Shown here: one piece after another, positions 37,200 through 46,600 of the stretch | How the letters are laid out: each line of letters opens with the position of its first letter | How positions within the stretch are numbered: position 1 is the stretch's first letter | Origin: Diphasiastrum complanatum | Taxonomy: Eukaryota > Streptophyta > Lycopodiopsida > Lycopodiales > Lycopodiaceae | Length of the DNA stretch: 64,000 nucleotides | Direction: 5' to 3' | Assembly: GCA_029204225.1 (NCBI GenBank) | Contig: CM055111.1 | Coordinates: 6,015,433 to 6,079,432 of the forward strand | Notes under the pieces: model-generated | Database searches by the model: none | Seen by the model: the letters and a program-made list of their open reading frames with translations, nothing else | Told to the model about the DNA's origin: nothing | Translations under genes and position numbers: made by a program

Positions 37200-37960
37200 G
37201 ACTTTGACATTAGTAACCTCAGTTTCTTCAGCTCCCTCTCAAAGCAAGGTATTCTTGTGACTCCAGACTTGCTCTCTACCTCTCAAACATTGTCTTATCC
37301 AAAGGCTTTGTGAATATGTCAGCTACCATATATTTTGTTGGAACAAACAATGTCTTTAGCTTGTGTCTCTCAATAAGTCATACTTATTCGCGATGTAATT
37401 CATTCTGGAATGAAACATAAGATCTTTTGTTAGATGTATTGCAAACGCATTATCCATGTAAAGAATTAGCGGCTCGTCGGTGTTCTCTCCTAGTCCATCT
37501 AGGAACTGTTTGAGCCATGTCAACTCATTAGCCATCTTGGTCACAACAACATATTTTGCCTCACTGGATGATTGGACAGTTATGGGTTACTTCTTACTGA
37601 CCCAAAGAATAGCTGCATTTGTTGCTATAGTACATCCTTCGAAAACGCTCTTGTAGTCATCTTTCATGGATGCCCAGCTCGCATCACTGTAGGACTTCAC
37701 CTGAAATCCTGCATCTCAAGAATAGCAAGGTTGTAGTCCTTTGTATGTTGTAGGTACTGTAGGATTCCCTTGGCATTTTCCAGTATGCAGGTCTTGGATT
37801 AACATTAAATTGGCCAATCTAAACACTACGTAGGCAATGTCCAGCCTTGTATTGTCTACCAAGTACATCAAAGAACCAATCAATTCTGTAAGGCTTGTTG
37901 AGCATTGCTTCCTATTTTTCTTCGTTTTTTAGACAGCCTTGGTTGGTCTTCACATAATAT
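37200..37960 (-). pseudogene. Copia RT-end and RNase H fragment (family A)
   Basis: Minus-strand text runs SLTELIGSLMYLVDNTRLDI, the end of RT, then FQVKSYSDASWASMKDD, SSSEAKYVVVTKMANELTWL and LILYMDNAFAIHLTKDLMFH of RNase H. It is directly downstream, in the same direction, of another copia RNase H segment (37965-38400). Two different elements are therefore joined head to tail here. Several stops are present. Confidence 0.8.
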
Positions 37961-37964
37961 GATT

Positions 37965-39310
37965 GTCAAGGTGTATTGGTTCAAACTAATGTCTGCCAAT
38001 AAATTTCTCAACCAAAATGTCTCTTTAATGGATTGAGATGCAGCAATATACTCTGCTTCTACAGATGAAAGAGCAGTAGAGGTCTGCTTACGACTGTTCC
38101 ATGATATAGGACTGTTGTTGAAGAAGAATGTAAATCTGGATGTGGATTTACGATTATCTACATCTCCTCCCCAGCTTGCATCTGAAAATCCACTAAGCCG
38201 ATGTCATTGTTGACTTCTCCATACTAGATGCACTAGTCCATTGTAGCTCGAATGTATCTCATGACTCTTATCAAAGACTTCCAATGGGTAATCCCATAAT
38301 TGGCCATGAATTGGCAGAGTGAGCTAACTGCAAAAGCAATATCAGGTCTTGTGCAGACCATTGCATACATGAGAGATCCAAGTATCGATCAATAGAGATA
38401 CTCTCTCATCTGCTCCTCTTTCTGCTCGGTCTGAGGACATTGGTCCTTTGACAATCACAGGCCTGGATCCATCAATGAGTGAGCTAATTTACAATTAATC
38501 AGATTATATCTGATAAAAACATTGTGAAGATACCTTTGTTGAGTAATAAATATCAAGCATCTCACTCTGCCTTTGTGGATCTGAATGCCCAGACAAAAGG
38601 CTTCACCAAGATCTGTCATGTTAGACTCAGAGGACAACATCTATTTAGCATCCTTCACCAGATTGGTACAGTTGCTGAAAAGCAATGTATCATCTACATA
38701 CAAGGTGATAATTATAAAGGATTGATGCACTAACTTGAAGCAAACGTTACTGTCGTCGTCCTTAATTGAAAATCTTGTCGGATGAGGAATGTGTTGATTT
38801 TCTAGAACCAAGCTCTGGCTGATTCCTTCAAGCCATAAAATGTCTTGTGGAGTTTGCAAACATGATGCTTGATACCTTCATGAACATATCCTTTAGGCTG
38901 TAGCATGTAGATGTCTTCTTCAATGACTCCATTCAGATAAGCTATCTGTACAACTCGAGTTGATGTACTTCAAAGTCGATTGTTGCAGCATACAATAGGA
39001 GGGCTCGGATCGATGAGTGCTTGACTACTAGACTGAAATTCTCATTGTAGTCAATGTTAGGGATCTGAACAAATCCTCGTGCTACTACTCTTGCATTGGG
39101 ATCTGAACAAATCCATCGTTCCATTGGCATTGTATTTGATCCTGAAGACCCATTTGCAATCGATGAGATTGCAGCCAGTAGGAGCTTCGACTAGTGACCA
39201 TGTCTGGTTCTTGATCAAAGAGAAATACTCTCTGTCTATTGCTTCTCTCCAGAGATCGGAGTCTGGTTGGCTAAGTTCCTCATCGACTGATGTCGGTTCC
39301 CACATAAAAA
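37965..39310 (-). pseudogene. Copia reverse transcriptase and RNase H remnant (family B)
   Basis: RT begins near 39305 (DLWREAIDREYFSLIKNQTW, then CKWVFRIKYNANGT), with a 38-bp tandem duplication at about 39060-39115 that breaks the frame. The active-site motif LYVDDTLLFSNC is near 38690. The segment MTDLGEAFCLGIQIHKGR is at 38600, and the RNase H start (SDASWGGDVDNRKSTSR-like text, then STALSS and EAEYIAASQS) is at 38180-38010. RNase H is cut off at about 37965. The YVDD motif is intact but several frame changes are present. Confidence 0.85.
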
Positions 39311-39559
39311 AAAAAAAAGCAGACTCAGGAGTATACCTTGTGTGGCTATGTGCGCACTCGGCTTGATCTTCTTAGAGGAAGTATCTGTTGATGATCCAAT
39401 CCTCGGATTTGTCGTTGCTGAGTATCAACAGATTCTTCGTCTGACTGGCTATTGGGTAGTTGGTCGCCTGTCTGCACGCTTGAGCCAGAAGTTCGAATTG
39501 TCACGTCGGAGGCAGGTACTGAAGGTTCAATTGGAACTTCATCCTTGACTTTGAGGTTG

Positions 39560-40650
39560 ACGAACTAGTCCTCGATAAAGATTGTATCCCAGCTGAACAA
39601 AGTCGGCTGGGTATCAAGGTCATACAGCTTGTAGGTATTGTCAGATGAAGTGTGTCCGATAAAGATTATCTTGAGACCTTGGAAGACAAATTTCTTCCTT
39701 GTCTCCTTTGGGATTCTTGCGTAGGTGATGCATTCAAATACTCGTAGGTTCTTCAATGAAGGCTTTGAGCCTGTCCACACCTCATGGGGTGTTCTACCTA
39801 AGAGGGCCTTGGTCGAACATCTATTATGGATGTAAGCTGCAGTGGAGACAGCTTCAGCCTAGAAGCTCTTTGGTAAAGATTAGTGTGCCAACATACATTT
39901 AGCTGAGCCGACCAGGGTACGATTCTTCCTCTAGGCTAAGCCATTAGACTGAGTCGAATAAGGAGTGATAAACTGCTGTTCAATGCCTTGGCTCAGGTAA
40001 TACTCCTTGAATTTGGTAGAGATGTACTCTCCACCATTATCGGACCTCATGGTTTTGATCTGTTTACTAGTCTCTTTCTCTACACGCTCCTTGAAGATTC
40101 GGAAGCAATTGAAAGCTTCTAATTTCTTCTTAATAAAATACACCATAGTTCTTTTGAAAAATTCATCAATAAAAGTTATGAAATACTTTGCACTATTTAG
40201 TGAGGGATTTCGCATTGGGCCACATATATCTGTATGTACAACATCTATTAGTATGCTGATGGCTTGATGTAAATGGTTTTTTGCTCTGTTTACCAGCTAG
40301 ACAGTCTTGGCAAACATGTAATTCAACTTTCTTATTAGGATAGTCGAGATAAAAAACAATGGATTGCTTAGACATTTGTTGTACAGAAGCATGATTCAAA
40401 TGACCAAATCTATAATGCCAAAGTAAACTTTTATGTATCTGAACAGAAGTACTAAGTGCTTGACTAGAGGCAAAAAAGCAATGACTTAATTTGTGCAAGT
40501 ATCCATGTCTCTTTTCGAGTGCTAGAAACTTGTCTGTCCTATCGACCACTTTACACTGACCAGATTCAAATTCTACTTTATGTCCTAGGTATGTAATTCT
40601 GCTAACAAAGAGCAAATTTGTAGACAAATTTAGTACATGAAGGACATTTG
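39560..40650 (-). pseudogene. Copia integrase remnant (family B)
   Basis: On the minus strand the zinc domain lies at about 40480-40290 (LLWHYRFGHLNHASVQQM, CQDCLAGKQSKKPF). The core has KYFITFIDEFFKRTMVYFI, TMRSDNGGEYISTKFKEYYL and YSTQSNGLA; the frame then shifts, so the catalytic Glu block near 39935 is in another frame. The GSKPSLKNLRVFECITYARI block is at 39780-39700. A (T)n/(A)n run at 39305-39316 separates it from RT. Confidence 0.85.
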
Positions 40651-40921
40651 AAAGTAGTTTACATTGATCATTGGCAAAATTTAATCTTATTGTACCTTCA
40701 CCTTTGAAAGCTTGGGTGCTATTGTCACCAAGGTGGACATATCGTTTCGTAATGTAAGGCGTATAGGACTCGAAATAGCCGATATGGCTGGTCATATGTT
40801 GTGTGGCACTAGAATCAAGAAACCAAGAGCTCTTGTTGGATGCTTTTTGATGGTTTGTCATGAAGGTAGCATGACCCGATTCTTGAGTAGGTTGTGGAGC
40901 TTCTGTAGTTGCATTTGCCAC
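40651..40921 (-). pseudogene. Copia protease remnant (family B)
   Basis: The minus-strand frame from 40921 reads WFLDSSATQHMTSHIGYFES and later RYVHLGDNSTQAFKGEGTIR. This is the copia protease region; the catalytic triplet is D-S-S rather than the usual D-S-G. It runs in frame into the integrase zinc domain. Confidence 0.85.
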
Positions 40922-40929
40922 TTGATTCG

Positions 40930-41620
40930 ACTATTCTTTGCTGCTATTCTTTGCTTGCAATATCCGATAGTCTTGGATCTCGTGGCTGGAATGCTTGCAA
41001 TATTTGTAGAACAGCTTCTTCTTTGTCGGCTAATTTGACTTCTTGTGACGATGTGTTGATTTCTGATCTTTCTTTGATGACTTTGGGCCTTTATTATTTT
41101 TCTTAGTCGAGCCTCTGGTATAGGGCATGAGAGTCAACAGTCAAGGGACTAGAGGCTTCGTTCCTTTGAGAGTCTTCTTGCAATAGCATTGTGATGACTC
41201 TTGAAAGAGTCAGTTTGAGGTGTGTCGTGATGATCATCACCTAGTTGTCGTATGAGCTTGGTAAGCTTGATAGTAGTGTCATTACTGCATCTTGATCATC
41301 GATGACAGATCCGACAACGGCCATTTGCTTCAGCAGGTTCTTGAACTGGTTGATGTGATTTTGCAAGGAATCACCATTTGCCATCAAGGAATCACCATTC
41401 TCTTCCTGAGATGTAGCTTGGAAGCTATATCTTGCACTTCATATGATGTGCTCAAAATGTCCCAAACTTCCTTGGATGTCTGAGCTTCGGACACATGGCT
41501 GATTTGCATGTCCGAGATGTTGAGGATGATCAACGCAAAATGCTTTGCCATCCTTCAGCTTCCATCGAGAAATTGATCGGTCATCGACTCCGGGTCTTGC
41601 CTCTTCAGCCGCGACTTAGG
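40930..41620 (-). pseudogene. Copia gag remnant (family B), 5'-truncated
   Basis: On the minus strand the gag helical block reads LNISDMQISHVSEAQTSKEV, then DILSTSYEVQDIASKLHLRK at 41540-41400. A broken stretch with a 17-bp direct duplication (AAGGAATCACCATT, about 41375-41405) follows, then a zinc-knuckle-like YYKYCKHSSHEIQDYRI near 41000. Upstream of about 41620 the gag start, primer-binding site and LTR are missing. The frame instead runs into the Lys-rich exon of the unrelated minus-strand gene. Confidence 0.8.
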
Positions 41621-41639
41621 TCTAGTGGGAGAAGACTCA

Positions 41640-42356
41640 GAAATATTATGAGATCTTTTTTTTTTTTTTTTGGGATGAGGGACAACTACAGTTTCATCCT
41701 CAACATTTTTAGAGGCCGGCTTTGCGATGCGAGGTCCAATAGATACACCTTTTGAAGTCCGTAATGCATAGACCGGATCTTTTCCCTCAACAATAGCAGC
41801 TAGAACCATATTTAAGCATTGCTTCATGCTCTGGACAGAAACAAAAGTCAGGTTTAAAATATAATGAGTAAAGGCTTATATCTAAAAGTTTAAATAATTT
41901 TATATTTAGTAACAACTATGCTAAGCATGAAACAAATGTAGACAAACATGATTAAAAATATGTTTTATAATTACACACCAAAGTAACTAGAGCTTTATCA
42001 AAACAGGCTTTGATGGCCTCGTCCTGGCAAAGTCGGATCTTTATCATAGTCTGGTTCAAAATAAAAATAAAACGAGACTTATCCGTCTCGTTTACAAGTA
42101 TATTCACAAAACTTTTTTTTCTGATCCTCATCTTGTTGATCAGCAAGCAATCTTCCTTGAATTTTGAATTGTGAGTCTCCCCTACCAGGCTTCTCAGCCA
42201 AATGAATAAAAAGCTCAGATAGCTTTGTGTTGTTGACCCCTCTGGTGAAGTAGTACATGAAATTTTTCTTATCTTTCAGTGGAATATCTTGAGGTTTCCC
42301 CGAAATTTTAAAAGAAATCCTCGACATTTCGAAAATTATCAAAGACAATTGAAAAT
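41640..42356 (-). CDS. Unrecognised spliced gene, divergent from the DUF7869-like gene
   Basis: Minus strand. A coding exon probably starts with ATG at 42327 (MSRISFKISGKPQDIPL), after a splice acceptor TTTTTTTTGCAG at 42357. It runs to about 41979 (KALVTL, donor GTGTGT). A 148-nt intron (41978-41831, acceptor TTTCTGTCCAG) keeps phase 0 into the last exon (SMKQCLNMVLAAIVEGKDPV). That exon ends in a Lys/Arg stretch, PHPKKKKK followed by RSHN, from a 16-A run, which resembles a nuclear localisation signal. One frame change lies in an A8 run at 42113-42120. The C-terminus is uncertain because the frame merges with copia gag near 41620. I do not recognise the protein. A possible 5' exon is listed separately. 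Confidence 0.45.
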
Positions 42357-42539
42357 CTGCAAAAAAAAGGACTTTTTAGAAGAATTTAAAACACTAAAAT
42401 TTTTAATAAAACAAGTCATTTTTGTGAAAAATCTTTAAAAAACAAAACTACAAATTCACCATATTGTTTTACAAAAACATCTCAAAAGGATCACTTTTCT
42501 CAGACAAAGCCTTGTAAAACAAGAAAAATACGAGTAGCG

Positions 42540-42952
42540 ACCTATGTTGAGCATAGGTTGTGTTCGAGTCCTTAGTAACAACTTATGCTTAACATAGGAT
42601 GCCGGCGGGATTCTTCAATTCTAACCACCTTTCGACCTATGTTGAGCATAGGTTGCATCTCTGGTCCTGTTCCAACCTATGCTCATCATAGGTTAGCAAG
42701 CAAATTGCGAAGACATCCTATGATGAGCACAGGTTGGACTAGAGCGCACGAGTAACGACCTATGCTGAGCATAGGATGTCTTTGCAATTTGCTTGCTAAC
42801 CTATGCTGAGCATAGGTTGGAAGAGGACCAGAGATGCAACTTATGCTCAGCATAGGTCGAACCGTGGTAAGAATAAAGAAATAACGCCGGAATCTTATGC
42901 TGAGCAAGGGATGTTACTAAGGACCCGAGCACAACCTATGCTCAACATAGGT
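42540..42952. repeat. 413-bp gapless inverted repeat made of 17-bp palindromes
   Basis: Two arms mirror each other around position 42746 with no gap: every coordinate pair sums to 85492. Ten 17-bp palindromes sit at 42541, 42582, 42636, 42676, 42717 and, mirrored, 42759, 42800, 42840, 42894 and 42935. The spacers also match as reverse complements, for example TTGCATCTCTGGTCCTGTTC against its mirror before 42840, and TTAGCAAGCAAATTGCGAAG against its mirror after 42775, with single mismatches. The central 25 bp (42734-42758) are unpaired. No reading frame is served. It lies between two divergent genes. Confidence 0.95.
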
Positions 42953-42993
42953 TAGAGGAGAGGATTGGTGCAGTCACCTATGTTGAGCATAGG
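42541..42993. repeat. Array of eleven 17-bp palindromes, consensus CCTATGCTNAGCATAGG
   Basis: Each copy is an 8-bp inverted repeat around one central base. Starts are 42541, 42582, 42636, 42676, 42717, 42759, 42800, 42840, 42894, 42935 and 42977. Successive distances are 41, 54, 40, 41, 42, 41, 40, 54, 41 and 42 bp. Copies at 42759 and 42800 are perfect; others carry one to four changes, such as TTGAG or CTTAA in the middle. The 40-42 bp pitch is close to four helical turns, so most copies face the same side of the DNA. A dimeric DNA-binding protein site is a reasonable guess. Confidence 0.95.
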
Positions 42994-43060
42994 TTACCCA
43001 TGTTGTAAGAAGATGAATACAAATTAAAATATGAATATTTTCTAATGCAGGAATTTAATA

Positions 43061-43078
43061 CCCATGCTAGGCATAGAG
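43061..43078. repeat. Degenerate outlying palindrome copy
   Basis: CCCATGCTAGGCATAGAG keeps the ATGC...GCATAG core of the 17-bp palindrome but has several changes. Confidence 0.5.
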
Positions 43079-43106
43079 CAAAGTTAAAAAATGACAATAA
43101 TCTTAC

Positions 43107-43208
43107 CGTCAAGAAATCTAAAAGCGAGAACGTATGCGAAATCTTATAGAAAGTCGTGACTTGGTCGTAGCGATTGCTCTGGCAGCATGTGGGCTTCTGA
43201 ATTTGCAA
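43107..43208 (-). other. Candidate first exon of the minus-strand gene
   Basis: The minus strand from 43208 reads open for 34 codons (MQIQKPTCCQSNRYDQVTTF) and ends at a strong donor, ACG|GTAAGATT, at 43107. Splicing to the acceptor at 42357 would remove a 750-nt intron containing the whole palindrome array. The phase does not join cleanly to the next frame, so the exon may be untranslated leader with translation starting at 42327. Confidence 0.35.
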
Positions 43209-43358
43209 ATGAGGTGAGTTATGCTTCGACTATGGTCCTTAAATTTTTTTTTTTCGAGACCCTCGCCTCACGCCAGTCCTCCAGCTTACTTCGAGACCGA
43301 GTTGCCGCGACTCACTTTACCCCACGCCGACCTCGAGTCTGAGCTAGGACCGTTCAAA

Positions 43359-43375
43359 CCTAACCCTAACCCTAA
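43359..43375. repeat. Short telomere-like (CCCTAA)n tract
   Basis: CCTAACCCTAACCCTAA is nearly three units of CCCTAA, the TTAGGG-type repeat and not the TTTAGGG type usual in plants. At 17 bp it may be chance or a telo-box-like promoter element. It lies about 20 bp upstream of a TATA-like box. Confidence 0.6.
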
Positions 43376-43391
43376 GGATGCTGCCAAACAG

Positions 43392-43399
43392 TATTTAAG
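43392..43399 (+). promoter_or_regulatory. TATA-like box of the DUF7869-like gene
   Basis: TATTTAAG lies at the end of a short GC-richer segment (43255-43385), 233 bp before the proposed start codon. The position would give a leader of about 200 nt that contains two more palindrome copies. Assignment is by motif only. Confidence 0.4.
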
Positions 43400-43515
43400 G
43401 CATGGTAGCCGTCAGAAATTTTAATTAACCCGTTACTTTCTAGGCTTGTTGCTCATTTGCATTTACTTGGTTTTTCTGTATACGTCTATTGAGGTTCGCA
43501 TAGGCTTTTATTTGT

Positions 43516-43602
43516 TCTATGACCAGCATAGGTTGCAGTTAAGTTTGAGGAGCACATTTAGTGTGGTGTTAACTATTTGAACGGGTCTATGCTTAGCATA
43601 AG
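43516..43602. repeat. Two further palindrome copies in the leader of the plus-strand gene
   Basis: TCTATGACCAGCATAGG at 43516-43532 and TCTATGCTTAGCATAAG at 43586-43602 are diverged copies of the array unit, the second ending 29 bp before the ATG at 43632. A half-site, TTCGCATAGG, lies at about 43496. Confidence 0.75.
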
Positions 43603-43631
43603 TACATAGTAAATTTTTTTTTGAGGTTACG

Positions 43632-46600
43632 ATGTCAAGTAGTTCTACCTCTTCTATTCCAGTAGTTGTAACTCAATATGTTGCAACAAGTGCAACATCT
43701 TCATCTGACATTCCCAATGAAAGCTTTTTTTATAAAGCCACTTCTGAATCTGAATATGTTATTGTAAATGATGTGGCATCCTCATCATTTACCCGTTCAT
43801 CTTTTGAAATTTCTCAAGCAAGTACTTTTCAAGAAATGACGCCTGTAACTCAATTTGTATCAAATCTTTCGACCTCGTCCTCCTCTTCAGATACAGGCTC
43901 AGCACAATTAGAACATTGTTCTTTTGAACAAGTTGAATCATTGAGTGATGAGTCAAAAACTTCAATTCACTCAGTTACTGATTCTAGTAAATCAACAGAT
44001 CTGCGTAAAACTGTTGATCCGCGACGTTCAAGCTTTTCTCATGTTCGTAGGAGACCTTCTCAAAGTGATGTTCGTCGTGTTAAATCTAAAAGGGCTATAT
44101 TCGTTGAAAATTTAGAGCCTTCTGAGGGTCCAGAACATCCAGAACAAAAAGGAAAATACAAGAGAGACTTGAGATTCTCACCTGATTTAACGAATCGTCA
44201 AAAACGGTTTATTACAAAATCTGAAATTCGAAAGGTACGAAATATTATTTGCTGCTCATCCTGTTGTTTGCAAAAGCTGAGTATCAGAGAAATTGAAGAA
44301 TTAAGATCAAACTTTTTTTTACGAAGTAAGGATGAGAGAAATTACTATTTGTGTGCAACAGTAAGGCCGAACAAAAACTCATTTTCATATTTTTTAAATG
44401 CTTTGGAGGTTTGTCGCAAAGGTTACAAAGCAATTCATGTAATAGAAAACTCACGGCTTCAACGAATGCATGCATGACTTCAGAGAGACCCAACATTACG
44501 GAGATCCTTACAGGGTCGAACTATTTTTTTAGATGTTTTAAATGCAACTGCTTGGCTAAAGCATTTCATAGATGTGCACGGAAAAAATTGCCTAATTGCT
44601 TATATTTTCACTTGCCGGATAATTTTACAAATTAGAAATATTTTTGATGTACAAAGAGTTTGCAAAAACAAAAAATGTTTCCTATTTGAGTTACTCATAT
44701 TTTCTTAAAATTTGGAAAAGAGATTTTGGATTGGTAAAAATTCTCAAAAAATCACGAATGACAATATGCTCCACTTGCGAGTTGTTAAAGTCTACAAAAC
44801 AACTTGCAAAGACCAATGACGAGAAAGGTAAATATTAATCAAATTTGTCATTCATTTTAATACTTTCTGTTCTGAAAAAATTTATGTTGCAGTCTTTTTT
44901 AACACCATTATGGTATGATCTTTATTTTATTAAATAAGTGAATCATTGTATTTTCAGTGGATGTTGCAAAAGCTTTTCAACTGCACAGAGATCAACAAAC
45001 AGTTGAAAGACAAAAGTTGGCCAAGCATCGAAAGAAATGTTTGGAATGTCCACAAAAATATTTGGGACTTATTATTGATGGCATGGATCAGAAGAAAACA
45101 ATGTTGTCTCATTTTGTCAGAGTGCCCAAAAATTTGAATGAGGCAAATTCTATTCAGGCTCATCTCGTTGGAGGACTTGTGTTTAATGGCACTTTGGGGT
45201 CCAAGGTCTTTTTTAATTATCCCAATGTTCAAAATGATCCAAATTTGACGATCACCATTGTACATAAGATAATTTGCAAATTTGGTGAAAATCTTCCAGA
45301 AATACTTTATTTGCAGCTTGACAACACTGCTAGGAAAAACAAAAATCAAACTGTTTTGGCATACTTGTCTATTCTAGTGGAGAATTTTTTTTTCAAAAAA
45401 GTAAAAATAGGATTTTTGTTGGTAGGACATATCCACAATCAAATTGATCGATTGTTTAGTTGCTTTTTTAAGAGGTTGAGATGCAAGAAAGCATTTTCAT
45501 TACCAGTGCTTCAAAGCATTGTTGAGGAATTGTATGTGCCAAAGCCAAACGTGTCATTAATCATACACACATATGATTTTCGTGATTATGTTAAGGCGTC
45601 CAACGAAACAGAGCGATGCGTAGCAATATTAATGATATTAGCTTTTAGCACCAGTTTAAAATCAAATGTAACGAATCAGACATTATATTATTATGGGGCA
45701 AACTATTTTCAAATTTAGTTTCGTGGCTACCTCTTGAAGGAGTTCGATTTTTGATTAACATTCCATCGACTCAAATCAAGCTTGCTGTGTTGTCTCCCTT
45801 GAAGTCCTTGCTAGAAGAACAAAAGGCGCAAAGAGAACATCGTGACATTGATCCATTTGCCTCATTAAATTTTTTGGAATCAAGTATTCAAGCAGCTTAT
45901 CATTTTTTTGATGAGTTTGATCAGCATTGGTGGATGGCTTTTTTGAGGAACAAAAAATCCGTTTGCTCAATCTCGAACATACATCAACAACTGATGAATT
46001 TCATTGGCCTCATAAATTAGGAACATCAACTACGACTGTTGAACCTTCAGATCTTCCTCGAGATAATGATTTCCTGCAGCTTATGCAAGGTGAGGAATGT
46101 GAAATTTATGTGGGCTCAAGGAAGAATAGGCAAAGTGTAAAAGCTGCAAAAATGAAATGGCGTTGTGATTTGAATGAAATCCAAATTGGAAGCCTTGTTG
46201 CACTTCTAGCTTCACAAAACAATGAAGGACATCCATTCTGGATTGCCAAAGTACTTGGTTTTATTCAAAATAGCAATCAAACAAAAGTACTTGCACACCA
46301 CTTCAAAAAATGCTTTTTTGGGAAGGTACAAACTTGAAATATTGCAAGTAGAACCAAAAGGCAAGAGAAAGAGATTGCCAAAAAATCAACCAAGAGTCGA
46401 CGATTTGAATCTACAAGATGTAGATATTTTGGCATTTAATTTTGAATTAACAATGACCAATCATCTACGAAAGTCAGCAATATCTATATTGAAAGAACGA
46501 CTTGGATTACTTGAAAAACCATCATCCTCCACTCGTCATCAACAGAGAAAAGCTGATTTACAAGGTTTTTTGTCAACATTAGACGCGGATTCTGAGGAAG

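Noticed and set aside
42051-42095. Apparent 45-nt intron (GTAAAC...AACCAG) in the minus-strand gene.
   Set aside because: Too short for a plant intron; a one-base change in the A8 run at 42113-42120 gives an open frame through it instead.
42541-42993. Regularly spaced palindromic repeats with 23-25 bp spacers resemble a CRISPR array at first sight.
   Set aside because: The host is a plant nucleus, spacers are mirror images of one another and not unique, and no cas genes exist; it is an inverted repeat.
43221-43424. 67-codon plus-strand frame MLRLWSLNFFF upstream of the DUF7869-like gene.
   Set aside because: It overlaps the proposed promoter segment and TATA-like box, has no domain, and its composition follows the local GC-rich patch.
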